A stretch of DNA of 64,000 bases from an uncultured Buttiauxella sp. (GCA_946480445.1 CAMLJN010000010.1:62001-126000), one strand, 5' to 3'. Counted from the first letter of the stretch, positions 1-9,436 are shown. Translations and numbers: made by a program. Notes: generated from the letters alone by a model not told the origin.

Positions 1-188
1 GCCGTATGCTGCGTCTGACAGGCGCGGGTATCGCCGAGGAACGCATGATTGCCCCGCAGCTGCCGGACTGCGTGATCCATGAATTAACCGAACGGCCGCA
101 CCCGTTTCCGCTGGGCATTGATTTACTTCTTACCTGCGGCGAGCGCCTGCTGGCCATTCCCCGCACCACGCATGTGGAGGTGTGCTGA
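1..188 (+). CDS. phnH: PhnH, C-P lyase subunit (3' part only)
   Basis: This is the C-terminal ~61 codons of PhnH, a subunit of the PhnGHIJ core complex that converts alkylphosphonates to a ribose triphosphate phosphonate intermediate. The end of the protein ([20 protein letters not shown], then PRTTHVEVC) closely resembles E. coli PhnH as I recall it. The start lies outside the window. The TGA stop overlaps the ATG of phnI (TGATG), which indicates translational coupling in one phn operon. Confidence 0.93.
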   Translation, partial: RMLRLTGAGIAEERMIAPQLPDCVIHELTERPHPFPLGIDLLLTCGERLLAIPRTTHVEVC

Positions 189-1252
189 TGTACGTCGCCG
201 TCAAAGGGGGCGAGAAGGCCATCGCCGCCGCCCACGCCTTACAGGAACACCATCGTCGTGGCGACCAGAACCTTGCGGAGCTTAGCGTCGCACAGATCGA
301 TCAACAGCTCGGGCTTGCCGTTGACCGCGTGATGACAGAAGGCGGTATCGCCGACCGCGAACTGGCAGCGCTCGCGATTAAGCAGGCCAGCGGCGATATG
401 GTGGAGGCGATCTTTCTGCTGCGCGCCTACCGCACCACCCTGCCCCGTCTTGCGGTCAGCCAGCCGCTGGAAACCGCAAAGATGCGCCTGGAGCGCCGCA
501 TCTCCGCCACTTACAAAGATGTCCCCGGCGGCCAGCTGCTCGGCCCAACCTACGATTACACCCACCGTCTGCTGGACTTCGCTTTGCTGGCAAACGGCGA
601 GGCTCCGGCCCTGAAAACCAATGATGGTGAGCAAGAACCGGCCCCACATGTTTTCAGCCTGCTGGCGCGCCAGGGCCTAGCAAAGGCTGAAGAAGATAAC
701 GGCGAACAGCCGGACGATATTACCCGCACCCCGCCGGTTTACCCGTGCTCACGGTCATCGCGTTTGCAGCAGCTGGTGCGCGGCGATGAAGGCTATCTGC
801 TGGCGCTGGCCTACTCCACACAGCGCGGCTATGGGCGCAATCATCCGTTCGCGGGCGAAATTCGCAGCGGCTACGTTGATATTGAAATTATCCCGGAAGA
901 GCTGGGATTCGCGGTAAACGTCGGCGAACTGCTAATGACAGAGTGCGAGATGATCAACGGATTTGTCGCGCCTGAAAACGAACCGCCACACTTCACTCGT
1001 GGCTACGGGCTGGTGTTCGGCATGAGCGAACGTAAAGCAATGGCCATGGCGCTGGTCGACCGCGCGCTGCAGGCACCGGACTACAACGAAACGGTAGCAG
1101 GCCCGGCCCAGGATGAAGAGTTTGTGCTTTCGCATGCGGATAACGTCGAAGCCGCCGGTTTTGTCTCCCACCTCAAGCTGCCGCACTACGTGGATTTCCA
1201 GGCCGAGCTGGAACTGCTTAACCGCCTGATTAAGGAGCGCGAAAATGGCTAA
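188..1252 (+). CDS. phnI: PhnI, C-P lyase core subunit
   Basis: PhnI works with PhnG, PhnH and PhnL to attach the phosphonate to the ribose C1 of ATP with release of adenine. The N-terminus [12 protein letters not shown] is the family hallmark. Starting at this ATG gives 354 residues, the E. coli length. A GTG two codons upstream is less likely because the ATG is directly coupled to the phnH stop. The 3' end overlaps phnJ by 8 bases. Cytoplasmic; phosphonate use as a phosphorus source, under PhoB control in relatives (that promoter lies outside the window). Confidence 0.95.
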   Translation: MYVAVKGGEKAIAAAHALQEHHRRGDQNLAELSVAQIDQQLGLAVDRVMTEGGIADRELAALAIKQASGDMVEAIFLLRAYRTTLPRLAVSQPLETAKMRLERRISATYKDVPGGQLLGPTYDYTHRLLDFALLANGEAPALKTNDGEQEPAPHVFSLLARQGLAKAEEDNGEQPDDITRTPPVYPCSRSSRLQQLVRGDEGYLLALAYSTQRGYGRNHPFAGEIRSGYVDIEIIPEELGFAVNVGELLMTECEMINGFVAPENEPPHFTRGYGLVFGMSERKAMAMALVDRALQAPDYNETVAGPAQDEEFVLSHADNVEAAGFVSHLKLPHYVDFQAELELLNRLIKERENG

Positions 1253-2090
1253 CCTGAACGGCTATAACTTTGCCTACCTGGATGAACAAACGAAACGCAT
1301 GATCCGCCGCGCCATCCTAAAAGCGGTGGCAATCCCGGGCTACCAGGTGCCGTTTGGCGGACGCGAAATGCCGATGCCCTATGGCTGGGGAACCGGCGGG
1401 ATCCAAATTACCGCCAGCGTGATTGGCGAGGCCGATGTGCTAAAAGTCATCGACCAGGGCGCGGACGACACCACCAACGCCGTCTCGATTCGCCACTTCT
1501 TTAAGCGCGTGACCGGCGTTAATACGACCGAACGTACCGAAGACGCCACGCTCATTCAGACCCGCCACCGCATCCCGGAAACGCCGCTTGCCGAAGATCA
1601 GATCCTGATTTACCAGGTTCCCATCCCCGAACCGCTGCGTTTTATCGAGCCGCGCGAAACGGAAACCCGCACCATGCACGCACTGGAAGAATATGGCGTG
1701 ATGCAGGTGAAGCTGTACGAAGATATTGCCCGCTTCGGGCATATCGCCACCACCTACGCCTACCCGGTGAAGGTGAACCATCGTTACGTGATGGACCCGT
1801 CCCCCATTCCTAAATTCGACAACCCAAAAATGGACATGATGCCCGCGCTGCAACTGTTCGGCGCCGGACGTGAAAAACGCATCTACGCCGTACCGCCGTT
1901 TACCCGCGTGGAAAGCCTGGACTTTGACGATCATCCGTTCACCGTCCAGGCGTGGGATGAACCCTGCGCCCTTTGCGGATCGCAACACAGCTATCTCGAT
2001 GAAGTGGTGCTGGATGACGCGGGAAACCGCATGTTCGTCTGCTCCGATACCGATTTCTGCCGCCAGAACAGCAAGGCTGCCTGCCAATGA
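1245..2090 (+). CDS. phnJ: PhnJ, radical-SAM C-P lyase catalytic subunit
   Basis: PhnJ cleaves the C-P bond of ribose-5-phosphate 1-alkylphosphonate by radical SAM chemistry, releasing the alkane and a ribose cyclic phosphate. The 281-residue length equals E. coli PhnJ. The unusual cysteine cluster sits at the C-terminus: Cys241 and Cys244 (EPCALCG), Cys266 and Cys272 (FVCSDTDFC). This is the family's CX2CX21CX5C pattern, so the catalytic set is complete. The gene overlaps phnI by 8 bases and phnK by 4 (ATGA). A long reverse-strand reading frame inside it is a codon-bias shadow. Confidence 0.96.
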   Translation: MANLNGYNFAYLDEQTKRMIRRAILKAVAIPGYQVPFGGREMPMPYGWGTGGIQITASVIGEADVLKVIDQGADDTTNAVSIRHFFKRVTGVNTTERTEDATLIQTRHRIPETPLAEDQILIYQVPIPEPLRFIEPRETETRTMHALEEYGVMQVKLYEDIARFGHIATTYAYPVKVNHRYVMDPSPIPKFDNPKMDMMPALQLFGAGREKRIYAVPPFTRVESLDFDDHPFTVQAWDEPCALCGSQHSYLDEVVLDDAGNRMFVCSDTDFCRQNSKAACQ

Positions 2091-2845
2091 CTCACCCCCT
2101 TCTTTCGGTCACTCACCTGACGCACCTTTACGCGCCCGGCAAAGGCTTCAGCGATGTTTCTTTTGAACTGTATCCCGGCGAAGTGCTGGGCATCGTTGGC
2201 GAATCAGGTTCCGGCAAAACAACGCTTCTGAAGGCGATTTCAGCCCGTCTTGCACCACAAAGCGGTGAGGTTATCTATCGGGGCTCGTCTTTATACGGCA
2301 TGAGCGAAGGCGAGCGCCGACGCCTGCTGCGCACCGAATGGGGCGTGGTGCATCAGCATGCGATGGACGGTCTGCGCCGCCACGTCTCGGCAGGCGGCAA
2401 TATAGGCGAAAGGCTGATGGCAACGGGGGCACGTCACTACGGCGAAATTCGCGCCACCGCCCAACGCTGGCTTGAGGAGGTCGAAATACCCGCCTCGCGC
2501 ATCGACGACCTGCCAACAACCTTTTCCGGCGGTATGCAGCAGCGCCTGCAAATAGCCCGCAATCTGGTCACGCACCCGAAACTGGTCTTTATGGACGAGC
2601 CGACCGGCGGGCTGGATGTGTCCGTCCAGGCCCGTCTGCTCGACCTGCTGCGGGGCCTGGTGCGTGAGCTGAATCTTGCCGTGGTCATCGTCACCCACGA
2701 TTTGGGCGTCGCGCGGCTGCTGGCCGACCGTCTGCTGGTAATGAAGCAGGGCCACGTAGTGGAAAGTGGACTGACGGATCGCGTGCTCGACGATCCGCAC
2801 CATCCGTACACTCAACTGCTTGTTTCTTCTGTCCTTAGCAACTAA
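2087..2845 (+). CDS. phnK: PhnK, ABC-type ATPase of the C-P lyase complex
   Basis: An ABC ATPase homologue that docks on the PhnJ side of the C-P lyase core; it is not a membrane transporter ATPase. Walker A is GESGSGKT (about residues 38-45), the signature is FSGGMQQR, and Walker B is LVFMDEP followed by a VTHD switch His. Length 252 matches E. coli. The start codon overlaps the phnJ stop (ATGA). Confidence 0.95.
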   Translation: MTHPLLSVTHLTHLYAPGKGFSDVSFELYPGEVLGIVGESGSGKTTLLKAISARLAPQSGEVIYRGSSLYGMSEGERRRLLRTEWGVVHQHAMDGLRRHVSAGGNIGERLMATGARHYGEIRATAQRWLEEVEIPASRIDDLPTTFSGGMQQRLQIARNLVTHPKLVFMDEPTGGLDVSVQARLLDLLRGLVRELNLAVVIVTHDLGVARLLADRLLVMKQGHVVESGLTDRVLDDPHHPYTQLLVSSVLSN

Positions 2846-2860
2846 AAGCGGATGCGTAAC

Positions 2861-3562
2861 ATGACCAGATTACGGGTTGAAAACCTGAGTAAAACCTTTG
2901 TGTTACACCATCAGCACGGCATCCGTTTGCCGGTGCTGGCAGGCGCCTCGCTTGAGGTGAAAGGCGGTGAGTGCGTCGTGCTACACGGCCATTCCGGCAG
3001 CGGGAAATCCACCCTGCTGCGCTCGCTGTACGCAAACTATCTGCCCGATGAAGGCCATATCTGGGTGAGGCATAACGAGAGCTGGCTGGATATCGTGCAG
3101 GCTCCGGCGCGCGACGTGCTGGCGGTGCGCCGCCAGACCATCGGCTGGGTGAGCCAGTTTTTGCGTGTTATCCCACGTATTTCGGCGCTGGAAGTGGTGA
3201 TGCAACCGTTGCTGGATCTGGGCGTAACGCGTGAAGCCTGTGCCAGCAAAGCCACCGCGCTGTTAACGCGCCTGAACGTCCCGGAGCGCCTGTGGAACCT
3301 TGCGCCTTCTACGTTTTCCGGCGGCGAGCAGCAGCGAGTGAATATCGCCCGCGGCTTTATCGTTGATTACCCGATTCTGCTGCTTGATGAGCCTACCGCC
3401 TCGCTGGATGCGAGAAACAGCGCCGCCGTGGTATCGCTCATTCTGGAAGCAAAAGCGCGTGGCGCGGCTATCGTCGGGATATTCCACGATGAGGCAGTGC
3501 GCAACCAGGTGGCAGATCGTCTGCACTCTATGGCAAGCGTCGAGGCACAACATGATTATTAA
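2861..3562 (+). CDS. phnL: PhnL, ABC-type ATPase of C-P lyase
   Basis: PhnL is the second ABC-like protein, required with PhnGHI for nucleophilic attack of phosphonate on ATP. Walker A GHSGSGKS is near residues 43-50, the signature is FSGGEQQR, and Walker B is ILLLDEP. I chose the ATG giving [13 protein letters not shown] (233 residues, close to the 226 of E. coli). An in-frame ATG three codons upstream (2852) is possible, and ribosome-binding signals do not separate the two. The 3' end overlaps phnM by 11 bases. Confidence 0.92.
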   Translation: MTRLRVENLSKTFVLHHQHGIRLPVLAGASLEVKGGECVVLHGHSGSGKSTLLRSLYANYLPDEGHIWVRHNESWLDIVQAPARDVLAVRRQTIGWVSQFLRVIPRISALEVVMQPLLDLGVTREACASKATALLTRLNVPERLWNLAPSTFSGGEQQRVNIARGFIVDYPILLLDEPTASLDARNSAAVVSLILEAKARGAAIVGIFHDEAVRNQVADRLHSMASVEAQHDY

Positions 3563-4688
3563 TAACGTCAAACTGGTGCTGGAAAACGAAGTGGTGAAAG
3601 GTTCTCTGGAGCTCGCCGACGGCGCGATCCGCGCCTATGCCGACGGCCCGAGCCAGCTCCCCCAGGCGTTCGACGGTGAAGGCGGCTGGCTGCTACCGGG
3701 ACTTATCGAGCTGCACACCGATAACCTGGACAAATTCTTTACCCCGCGCCCGAAGGTCGACTGGCCAGCCCATTCGGCGATGAGCAGCCACGACGCGCTG
3801 ATGGTGGCAAGCGGTATTACCACCGTGCTGGATGCGGTAGCGCTGGGTGACGTGCGTGACGGCGGCGACCGGCTGGAAAACGTAGAGAAGATGATTAACG
3901 CGGTGATGCACAGCCAGCAGCGAGGGATAAACCGTGCCGAGCACAGGCTGCATCTGCGCTGCGAACTGCCGCACCCTACCACGCTTCCGCTCTTCCAGCA
4001 GCTGATCGACCGGGGCGGCGTCTCGCTGGTGTCGCTCATGGACCATTCTCCGGGCCAGCGCCAGTTCTCCAACCTCACCAGGTACCGCGAGTACTACCAG
4101 GGCAAATACCAGATGAGCGACGCGGAAATGGACAGCTATGAAGCCGAGCAGATCGCTCTGGCCGCACGCTGGTCACAGCCAAATCGCCAGGCGATAGCCG
4201 CCGAATGTCGGGCGCGCAATATCGCCCTCGCCAGCCACGATGACGCAACTGCCGCTCACGTAGAGGAATCCCGCAAGTTAGGTAGCGTCATCGCCGAATT
4301 TCCCACAACGCTTGAAGCTGCCCGGGCTTCACGCCTGAACGGAATGAGCGTGCTGATGGGCGCACCAAACATTGTGCGCGGCGGCTCGCATTCCGGGAAC
4401 GTGGCAGCCCACCAGCTTGCACAGGCCGGGCTGCTGGATATTCTCTCGTCGGATTATTATCCGGCAAGCCTGCTGGATGCCGCTTTCCGCGTGGCGCACG
4501 ACGAATCCAACGGCTTCACCCTGCCGCAGGCGGTCGCGCTGGTGACGCGCAATCCGGCAAAAGCACTGCATCTGGCCGATCGTGGCGTGCTGGCCGAAGG
4601 TAAACGTGCAGATATGGTGCTGGCACATCAGCATGGCGATCACATCCACGTCGGCCACGTCTGGCGTCAGGGAACGCGGGTGTTCTGA
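3552..4688 (+). CDS. phnM: PhnM, ribose triphosphonate diphosphatase
   Basis: PhnM is an amidohydrolase-family enzyme that removes pyrophosphate from ribose-1-phosphonate-5-triphosphate to give the PhnJ substrate. The metal-binding motif is in [12 protein letters not shown] and a second histidine patch in ASHDDAT. The chosen ATG ([12 protein letters not shown]) gives 378 residues, equal to E. coli. A longer in-frame reading starting inside phnL is a frame extension and not the gene. The stop overlaps the phnN start (TGATG). Confidence 0.95.
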   Translation: MIINNVKLVLENEVVKGSLELADGAIRAYADGPSQLPQAFDGEGGWLLPGLIELHTDNLDKFFTPRPKVDWPAHSAMSSHDALMVASGITTVLDAVALGDVRDGGDRLENVEKMINAVMHSQQRGINRAEHRLHLRCELPHPTTLPLFQQLIDRGGVSLVSLMDHSPGQRQFSNLTRYREYYQGKYQMSDAEMDSYEAEQIALAARWSQPNRQAIAAECRARNIALASHDDATAAHVEESRKLGSVIAEFPTTLEAARASRLNGMSVLMGAPNIVRGGSHSGNVAAHQLAQAGLLDILSSDYYPASLLDAAFRVAHDESNGFTLPQAVALVTRNPAKALHLADRGVLAEGKRADMVLAHQHGDHIHVGHVWRQGTRVF

Positions 4689-5275
4689 TGAGCAAAATGG
4701 TCTGGTTGATGGGGCCTTCCGGCTCAGGAAAAGACAGCCTGCTGAACGCGCTGCGTCAGCAGGAGCATCATCAACTGCTGGTGGCGCATCGCTACATTAC
4801 GCGGGACGCCGACGCGGGCTGTGAAAACCATATTTCACTGAGCGAGAAAGAGTTTGCTCAACGCAGACAGCAGGGGCTGTTTGCCCTGAGCTGGCAGGCG
4901 CATCAGCAAAGCTATGGCATCGGCGTGGAGCTGGATATCTGGCTGGAGTCGGGTTTCGACGTCGTGGTGAACGGATCGCGGCAGCATCTCAGCCAGGCTC
5001 GTGACCGCTATGGCGACGCGCTGGTGCCGATTTGCCTGCATGTTTCTGGTGAGGTACTACGCAAAAGGCTGGAACAACGAGGCCGGGAAACACCCCAGCA
5101 AATCGAGCAGCGACTCCAGCGGGCGGCCTTCTATGCTCCTGATTTGGATGAGTGTCTGCTACTCAATAACGACGGCAGTCTGTTACAGTCTGTCGAAGCG
5201 TTTCTGCGCCTGGTGAACAGCCAGCGCAACGCCAACGTTGTTCACTTTCGGCCAAAGGAGCCACGCCATGTCTGA
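4688..5275 (+). CDS. phnN: PhnN, ribose 1,5-bisphosphate phosphokinase
   Basis: PhnN phosphorylates ribose 1,5-bisphosphate to PRPP, feeding the sugar left by C-P lyase back into nucleotide synthesis. A guanylate-kinase-like P-loop GPSGSGKD occupies residues 9-16. At 195 residues it is about 10 longer than E. coli PhnN; the extra residues are at the C-terminus, which overlaps phnO by 8 bases. Start is coupled to the phnM stop. Confidence 0.93.
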   Translation: MSKMVWLMGPSGSGKDSLLNALRQQEHHQLLVAHRYITRDADAGCENHISLSEKEFAQRRQQGLFALSWQAHQQSYGIGVELDIWLESGFDVVVNGSRQHLSQARDRYGDALVPICLHVSGEVLRKRLEQRGRETPQQIEQRLQRAAFYAPDLDECLLLNNDGSLLQSVEAFLRLVNSQRNANVVHFRPKEPRHV

Positions 5276-5735
5276 TTCCGTTGAATTACGCCGCGCCACC
5301 GTGGCCGACAGCGATGCCGTTTACGTCCTGATTTGCGAGCTTAAACAGGCGGAGTTTAACCGGCAGGCGTTTAACGTCGGTTTTAAGGCTAATCTGGAAG
5401 ATCGCCACTTACGCTATCAGCTTGCCCTGATTAACGGCGACGTTGTCGGCATGATCGGCCTGCATATGCAGTTTCACCTGCACCATGTGAACTGGATCGG
5501 CGAGATCCAGGAACTGGTGGTGATGCCGCAGGCGCGCGGCCACGGCGTCGGCAGCAGATTACTGGCATGGGCAGAGGATCAGGCGCGCGCTGCCGGAGCA
5601 GAGCTGACCGAGCTTTCCACCAGCACCGGGCGACTGGACGCGCACCGCTTTTACGAGCGAGAAGGCTATCAGCAAACCCATTTTCGCTTTACCAAACCTG
5701 TGGAGACACAGAATGAGCCTGAAGATAACGCTTAG
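5268..5735 (+). CDS. phnO: PhnO, aminoalkylphosphonate N-acetyltransferase
   Basis: A GNAT-family enzyme that acetylates aminomethylphosphonate and (S)-1-aminoethylphosphonate so that they can be used or detoxified. The acetyl-CoA loop is visible as [14 protein letters not shown], and FYEREGYQQ is the usual C-terminal GNAT strand. The start is set by AAAGGAG seven bases upstream of this ATG. An in-frame upstream start (5238) would lack homology. Length 155 against 144 in E. coli, with a slightly longer C-terminus overlapping phnP by 23 bases. Confidence 0.93.
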   Translation: MSDSVELRRATVADSDAVYVLICELKQAEFNRQAFNVGFKANLEDRHLRYQLALINGDVVGMIGLHMQFHLHHVNWIGEIQELVVMPQARGHGVGSRLLAWAEDQARAAGAELTELSTSTGRLDAHRFYEREGYQQTHFRFTKPVETQNEPEDNA

Positions 5736-6471
5736 CGGCACCGGTGGCGCGCAGCTTGTGCCCGCATTCGGCTGCCACTGTGCTGCCTGCGAGCGCGCCC
5801 GCGCAAATCAGCAATATCGCCGCAGGGCCTGTAGCGCCATAGTGAAATTCAACGGGGCCGTCACGCTGCTGGACGCAGGCATTCCGAACCTGATGGACAG
5901 CTGGCAGCCGGAAGAGATAAAGCAGTTTTTACTGACGCATTACCATATGGATCACGTTCAGGGCCTGTTCCCGCTACGCTGGGGTGTGGGCGAGAAAATC
6001 CGGGTTTACGGCCCGCCGGACGAGCAAGGCTGCGATGACCTCTTCAAACACCCCGGTATCCTGGACTTCAGCCATACGCTTGAGCCCTTTGTCTGGTTCA
6101 CCCTTCAGGCTTTGCGCGTGACGCCCCTGCCGCTGAACCACTCCAGACTCACCTTCGGCTATCTGTTTGAAACGCCGCACAGCAGCGTGGCATGGCTCAG
6201 CGATACCGCAGGTTTGCCCGAAAAAACGCGCAAATTTCTGGTCACCAACACACCGCAGATCATGGTCATTGACTGCAGCCACGAGCCGCGCAAAGAGACG
6301 GCGAACAACCACTGCGATTTAAATACGGTCATCGTATTGAATGAACAAATTGGCTGCCCACGCGTGATCCTCACCCACATCAGCCACCGGTTCGACTGCT
6401 GGCTAATGGACAATGAGCTGCCCGCCGGATTTGAAGCGGGGTTTGATGGGCTGGAGATCTGCGTGGATTAA
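5713..6471 (+). CDS. phnP: PhnP, 5-phospho-ribose 1,2-cyclic phosphodiesterase
   Basis: PhnP opens the ribosyl 1,2-cyclic phosphate made by C-P lyase, giving ribose 1,5-bisphosphate for PhnN. It is a metallo-beta-lactamase fold protein with HYHMDH (His76, His78, Asp80, His81) as metal ligands. Cys21, Cys23 and Cys26 (FGCHCAAC) match the structural zinc site described for E. coli PhnP. The 252-residue length is identical to E. coli. Last gene of the phn operon. Confidence 0.95.
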   Translation: MSLKITLSGTGGAQLVPAFGCHCAACERARANQQYRRRACSAIVKFNGAVTLLDAGIPNLMDSWQPEEIKQFLLTHYHMDHVQGLFPLRWGVGEKIRVYGPPDEQGCDDLFKHPGILDFSHTLEPFVWFTLQALRVTPLPLNHSRLTFGYLFETPHSSVAWLSDTAGLPEKTRKFLVTNTPQIMVIDCSHEPRKETANNHCDLNTVIVLNEQIGCPRVILTHISHRFDCWLMDNELPAGFEAGFDGLEICVD

Positions 6472-6525
6472 GAGCTATGTTGCCGGACTGCGCAGCCCCT
6501 CTCCACCGGCTGGCCACACCCCAAA

Positions 6526-6870
6526 CTAGCGATAATCCTCATCCAGACGGCGCTCGTCTTCTTCAAGCTGGCGGCGCTGCTCATCCAGCTGACGCTGCCG
6601 ATCGTCCAGCTGTCGGCGTCGGTCTTCCAGCTGACGACGGCGATCCTCATAGCGACGCCGATCGTCTGAGTTTTGCTGTCTGCCTTCCTCATCCCAGCGG
6701 CGGTCGTCATCGTTTTGATGGCGGCTGTCGTCCGGGTTGTAAGCGTCGTTGATAGCCTGAGAAATTGAACTGACGATGGAATTGTCAAACAGGCCGTCGA
6801 GCGCGTCGGCACGGGCAAGCGTTGATAGGGTCAGGGTACAAAACAGCAGCGCGATGGAGTATCTGTTCAT
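6526..6870 (-). CDS. yjdP: YjdP-like secreted protein with DRRRQL repeats
   Basis: A 114-residue protein of unknown function resembling E. coli YjdP, which also neighbours phnP. It has an N-terminal signal peptide (hydrophobic to about residue 18, cleavage likely after ARA at 21), a short SISQAINDAYNPD segment, then about 55 residues of alternating Arg/Asp/Glu/Gln built from DRRRQL(E/D) units. That half is predicted to be a single long charged helix or coiled coil. Inferred location is the periplasm. It faces phnP convergently. Confidence 0.85.
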   Translation of the reverse strand: MNRYSIALLFCTLTLSTLARADALDGLFDNSIVSSISQAINDAYNPDDSRHQNDDDRRWDEEGRQQNSDDRRRYEDRRRQLEDRRRQLDDRQRQLDEQRRQLEEDERRLDEDYR

Positions 6871-6959
6871 AAGCCAGTCTCAGAAGGTGACTGGCCCTAG
6901 CCTATTTAAGGGCAAGAAGATGCGACAGCGGAGGATTCTCAAATCCCCCGCAGCCGTCT

Positions 6960-8522
6960 TTAGCGACGAAGCTTGTGCCAGTCATACACCGTATTGGTGG
7001 TGTCCAGTACGGGGACCGATCCGGCAAGCTGCTTTGCGCGCTCTTTAAGGGTGCCGGGAAGCTTTTCATCCGGCAGGCCAATACCCAGCCAGTAACGCAT
7101 TAGCTGGAAATTATTCGCGGTTGAATAAAGGTCGTTCACCTCGCCGCTTTCTCCCCCGGCCACCCGCTTGCTGTACCAGATAAACATAGGAACCTGATAG
7201 GCATGCTGGCTGGGCTTCACCCCGCCGTGGTAATAAACAACATGCTTAGCAGGATCTCGTTCAAGCGCATGATCCGAATAGTAAATCAGCGAGGCACGGT
7301 GGCCTTCAAGCAGACTAAACATTTCCCCGAGGAGTTTGTCAGTATAGCGAATAGAGTTGTCATAGCAGGCATCAACGCCGTCGTCGCCGTCATAAAATAG
7401 TGCTTCTTCGGAGGGGAAACGACTGCACTCAGGCTCGTGGCTACCGTAAAGATGCAGCATAATCATCTGCTTACCGCCGCGGTGAAGGGCCTGCTTTAAT
7501 TCCGGCAGCAAGGTATCGTCATAATCACTCTGAAGCCATTTTTTCTCCCGGGCGTTGGTGGCAATGCCCGTGATGGCGTTGTTGTAATCGCCGACGATAC
7601 CCTGCTTGCTGAACCAGGAAGTGTAATAGCCAGCACGATTGGCGAGGTTGATCAGGTTATCCGAATAGTGTTTCTGGTCGTGGCCGACGACATAATCTGC
7701 GCTCAGGGTCAGCGGCACGGCGGTGATGGTAACCGGTGCCGGACTGATGGCCTGGCGCCAGGACAGCACCTGTGAACGTTGGCTATCCAGCACGGGAGTT
7801 GTGTCTCTCGGATAGCCATAGAAATGCATGTTTTCTGCCCTGGCTGACTCGCCGACCACCACCACGTAGGTATCAATGCCCGTATCCCATGTATGCACAG
7901 GATAATCAGGGATGGTTCGGGATATTTGGGCAATCAGACGTTTATCGTTCCACGCCTGCATAAAAAATTTTATGTTGCTGACCGGCGTGTAGTTAATCAC
8001 CCGCGCGGTAATACTGCTGTGGCTATTTTTACGAATGCTGTGCGCCACCGCCTGACCAATGTTCACCGTGAGCGTCAGCATCAGGCAATATAAGGGCAAA
8101 CGAGGACGCCATTTTCCCGGGAGCCGCGGCGTGTACCACACGGCACTGAGCAGCAGGCCCGTTAAGACAATAAATCCCAGTCCATAATGGAGATATAAAC
8201 CGAGCATCGCCAGCATCTCACCGGTCGAGCTTTCCAGCACGCTCATAGCAAAACCGTAGCTGAATTCGCTGCCAAAGGTTTGATGCGCGTATATAGAAAG
8301 CATCACATCCCATGCGATGACCATCATCGGCAGAGCAGCAATCAGCACGCGTAGGCGGCGTCGCTTAATCAGCGCAAAAGAGAGCATCAGCAACGCAAAC
8401 AGAAACAGACGCTGGAACATCACGTGTGCGGGCGAGAATAAAACATTTACGACTGCAACAATACCAAGAGAAAGCCACAGCGGAAGTAGTGCAGGGGTCC
8501 TGCGGAAAGCGAAAAACGTCAT
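6960..8522 (-). CDS. Phosphoethanolamine transferase, OpgE/CptA-like
   Basis: An inner-membrane enzyme of the sulfatase-fold phosphoethanolamine transferase family (relatives EptA, EptB, CptA, OpgE), which move phosphoethanolamine from phosphatidylethanolamine to lipid A, LPS core or glucans. Four to five N-terminal transmembrane segments are followed by a periplasmic catalytic domain with VVVVGESARAENMHFYGY, a Thr-rich nucleophile region (VTITAVPLTLS), HLYGSHEPEC and YYSDHALE. The segment ANRAGYYTSWFSKQG resembles OpgE most closely, so the acceptor is uncertain. The ATG at MTFFAFRRTP gives 520 residues. A TTG 23 codons upstream is in frame, and neither has a strong ribosome-binding site. Confidence 0.82.
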   Translation of the reverse strand: MTFFAFRRTPALLPLWLSLGIVAVVNVLFSPAHVMFQRLFLFALLMLSFALIKRRRLRVLIAALPMMVIAWDVMLSIYAHQTFGSEFSYGFAMSVLESSTGEMLAMLGLYLHYGLGFIVLTGLLLSAVWYTPRLPGKWRPRLPLYCLMLTLTVNIGQAVAHSIRKNSHSSITARVINYTPVSNIKFFMQAWNDKRLIAQISRTIPDYPVHTWDTGIDTYVVVVGESARAENMHFYGYPRDTTPVLDSQRSQVLSWRQAISPAPVTITAVPLTLSADYVVGHDQKHYSDNLINLANRAGYYTSWFSKQGIVGDYNNAITGIATNAREKKWLQSDYDDTLLPELKQALHRGGKQMIMLHLYGSHEPECSRFPSEEALFYDGDDGVDACYDNSIRYTDKLLGEMFSLLEGHRASLIYYSDHALERDPAKHVVYYHGGVKPSQHAYQVPMFIWYSKRVAGGESGEVNDLYSTANNFQLMRYWLGIGLPDEKLPGTLKERAKQLAGSVPVLDTTNTVYDWHKLRR

Positions 8523-8610
8523 GGATGGGTAACTTAAACCAGGAATAAACGCAGGAATTATCGCACAAAATGCACAAAAATCAGATGCCAAAACTGGTAG
8601 GTAAGCAAAG

Positions 8611-8636
8611 TTAGCCCCTCTTTGCAGAGGGGCTAA
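8611..8636. terminator. 10-bp stem hairpin upstream of the transferase gene
   Basis: TTAGCCCCTC and GAGGGGCTAA form a perfect 10-bp stem with a 6-base loop. There is no clear T-run on either strand, so a factor-independent terminator is only possible. It sits about 90 bases upstream of the phosphoethanolamine transferase start and would insulate it from transcription coming from the accessory stretch. Confidence 0.4.
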
Positions 8637-8676
8637 GTCCTTGCTACAGGATGATTAGTGAGGTGCATATCAATAA

Positions 8677-8889
8677 CTAAGGCTGCTGAGGGTTTAGTCC
8701 AAATCCCACCCGCTTCCTCCTGGTTACTGGAAGGGGCTTTCTATTAATGTCTGGTTCCGGGTGCCGAGTCAATTGTTCTGCCTTGACCTTTCTGCGATTT
8801 TTAATCCAGCTAACAACTCGCGCTATTGCACCAGCCAGCACCGCCTGATGCAGCGCAGCCCGTGAGTAAGATAGAGCTGGTTGAGCGGC
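8677..8889 (-). other. Open stretch with Ldr-like peptide, possible toxin remnant
   Basis: Most of 8640-9240 holds no recognisable gene. On the reverse strand one frame stays open for 71 codons without an obvious ATG, GTG or TTG start and with no convincing ribosome-binding site. Within it (8788-8842) the translation reads VLAGAIARVVSWIKNRRK, which recalls the C-terminal part of Ldr-type small membrane toxins (for example PVIAGILASMIVNWLNKRK in LdrD). A degenerate Ldr-like locus is one reading. Chance similarity is equally possible. Confidence 0.2.
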
Positions 8890-9240
8890 TTACGAAGCCT
8901 TTCGCTATCCGGCCGATGCGGCCCGCTGGCTGCCGCCCCAGGCAGGCATTTGCTGGCGCCCAGGGCTTATCTGCGTTTTTGGCTGCCGTGATACGACGCT
9001 CAGGCGCTCGATGAAGGCCACGCCAGACGTTTTTTAAACCCATTGCCACGCATCGTCAGCAAGACCTAAGGCAAAACAGGGGCTGGCGGGCTATAAATAT
9101 CGTCAGCATTTTAATTTCCCGTCCGTATGAACATGAATACTTCGTCGCTTATCTATAATTTAAAATAATGAATTAAATTTTGCGACACAAATTACAAAAT
9201 AAATGTAATAGTCGGGCGATAAATTACATTGCCGTTTTTA

Positions 9241-9268
9241 TTCCAAATAACAAAAAGCCAGGTAAACT
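9241..9268 (+). promoter_or_regulatory. hok promoter
   Basis: A -35 TTCCAA and a -10 TAAACT are separated by 16 bases. Eight bases downstream begins GGTGCTTAGGGCTTTC, which resembles the known 5' end of plasmid R1 hok mRNA (GGCGCUUGAGGCUUUC). The hok transcript would therefore start near 9277 and have a ~160-base leader. Confidence 0.6.
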
Positions 9269-9329
9269 ACGCGATGGGTGCTTAGGGCTTTCAGTCCTGA
9301 GCATAAGCGAGGGATATTCTTGCAGAGTT

Positions 9330-9389
9330 AAGAATAAGAAAGCCCCGGGCAACATTGACGTTAACCCGAGGCTATCCCTCAACCCCAAC
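9330..9389 (-). ncRNA. sok: Sok-type antisense RNA
   Basis: The reverse strand carries a complete small transcription unit complementary to the hok leader. Its promoter (TTGCCA, 17-base spacer, TAATCT) lies at 9396-9424. Transcription would start near 9389 and end at a stem-loop (9342-9372, GCCTCGGG pairing with CCCGGGGC region) followed by a T-rich tail (CTTTCTTATTCTT). The ~60-nt product matches Sok RNAs in size, place and terminator sequence. Expected role: pair with the hok leader and block toxin translation. Confidence 0.7.
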
Positions 9390-9395
9390 AAGTTG

Positions 9396-9424
9396 AGATT
9401 AGCCTCTTGCTCGCCATATGGCAA
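9396..9424 (-). promoter_or_regulatory. sok promoter
   Basis: Reverse-strand -35 TTGCCA and -10 TAATCT with an ideal 17-base spacer. It overlaps the hok ribosome-binding region, the arrangement known for hok/sok loci, where a strong antisense promoter outpaces a weak toxin promoter. Confidence 0.65.
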
Positions 9425-9436
9425 GGAGTAAAAGGC

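Noticed and set aside
3363-3551. N-terminal extension of PhnM into phnL
   Set aside because: Out-of-frame overlap with conserved phnL; PhnM of 378 residues from the later ATG equals E. coli.
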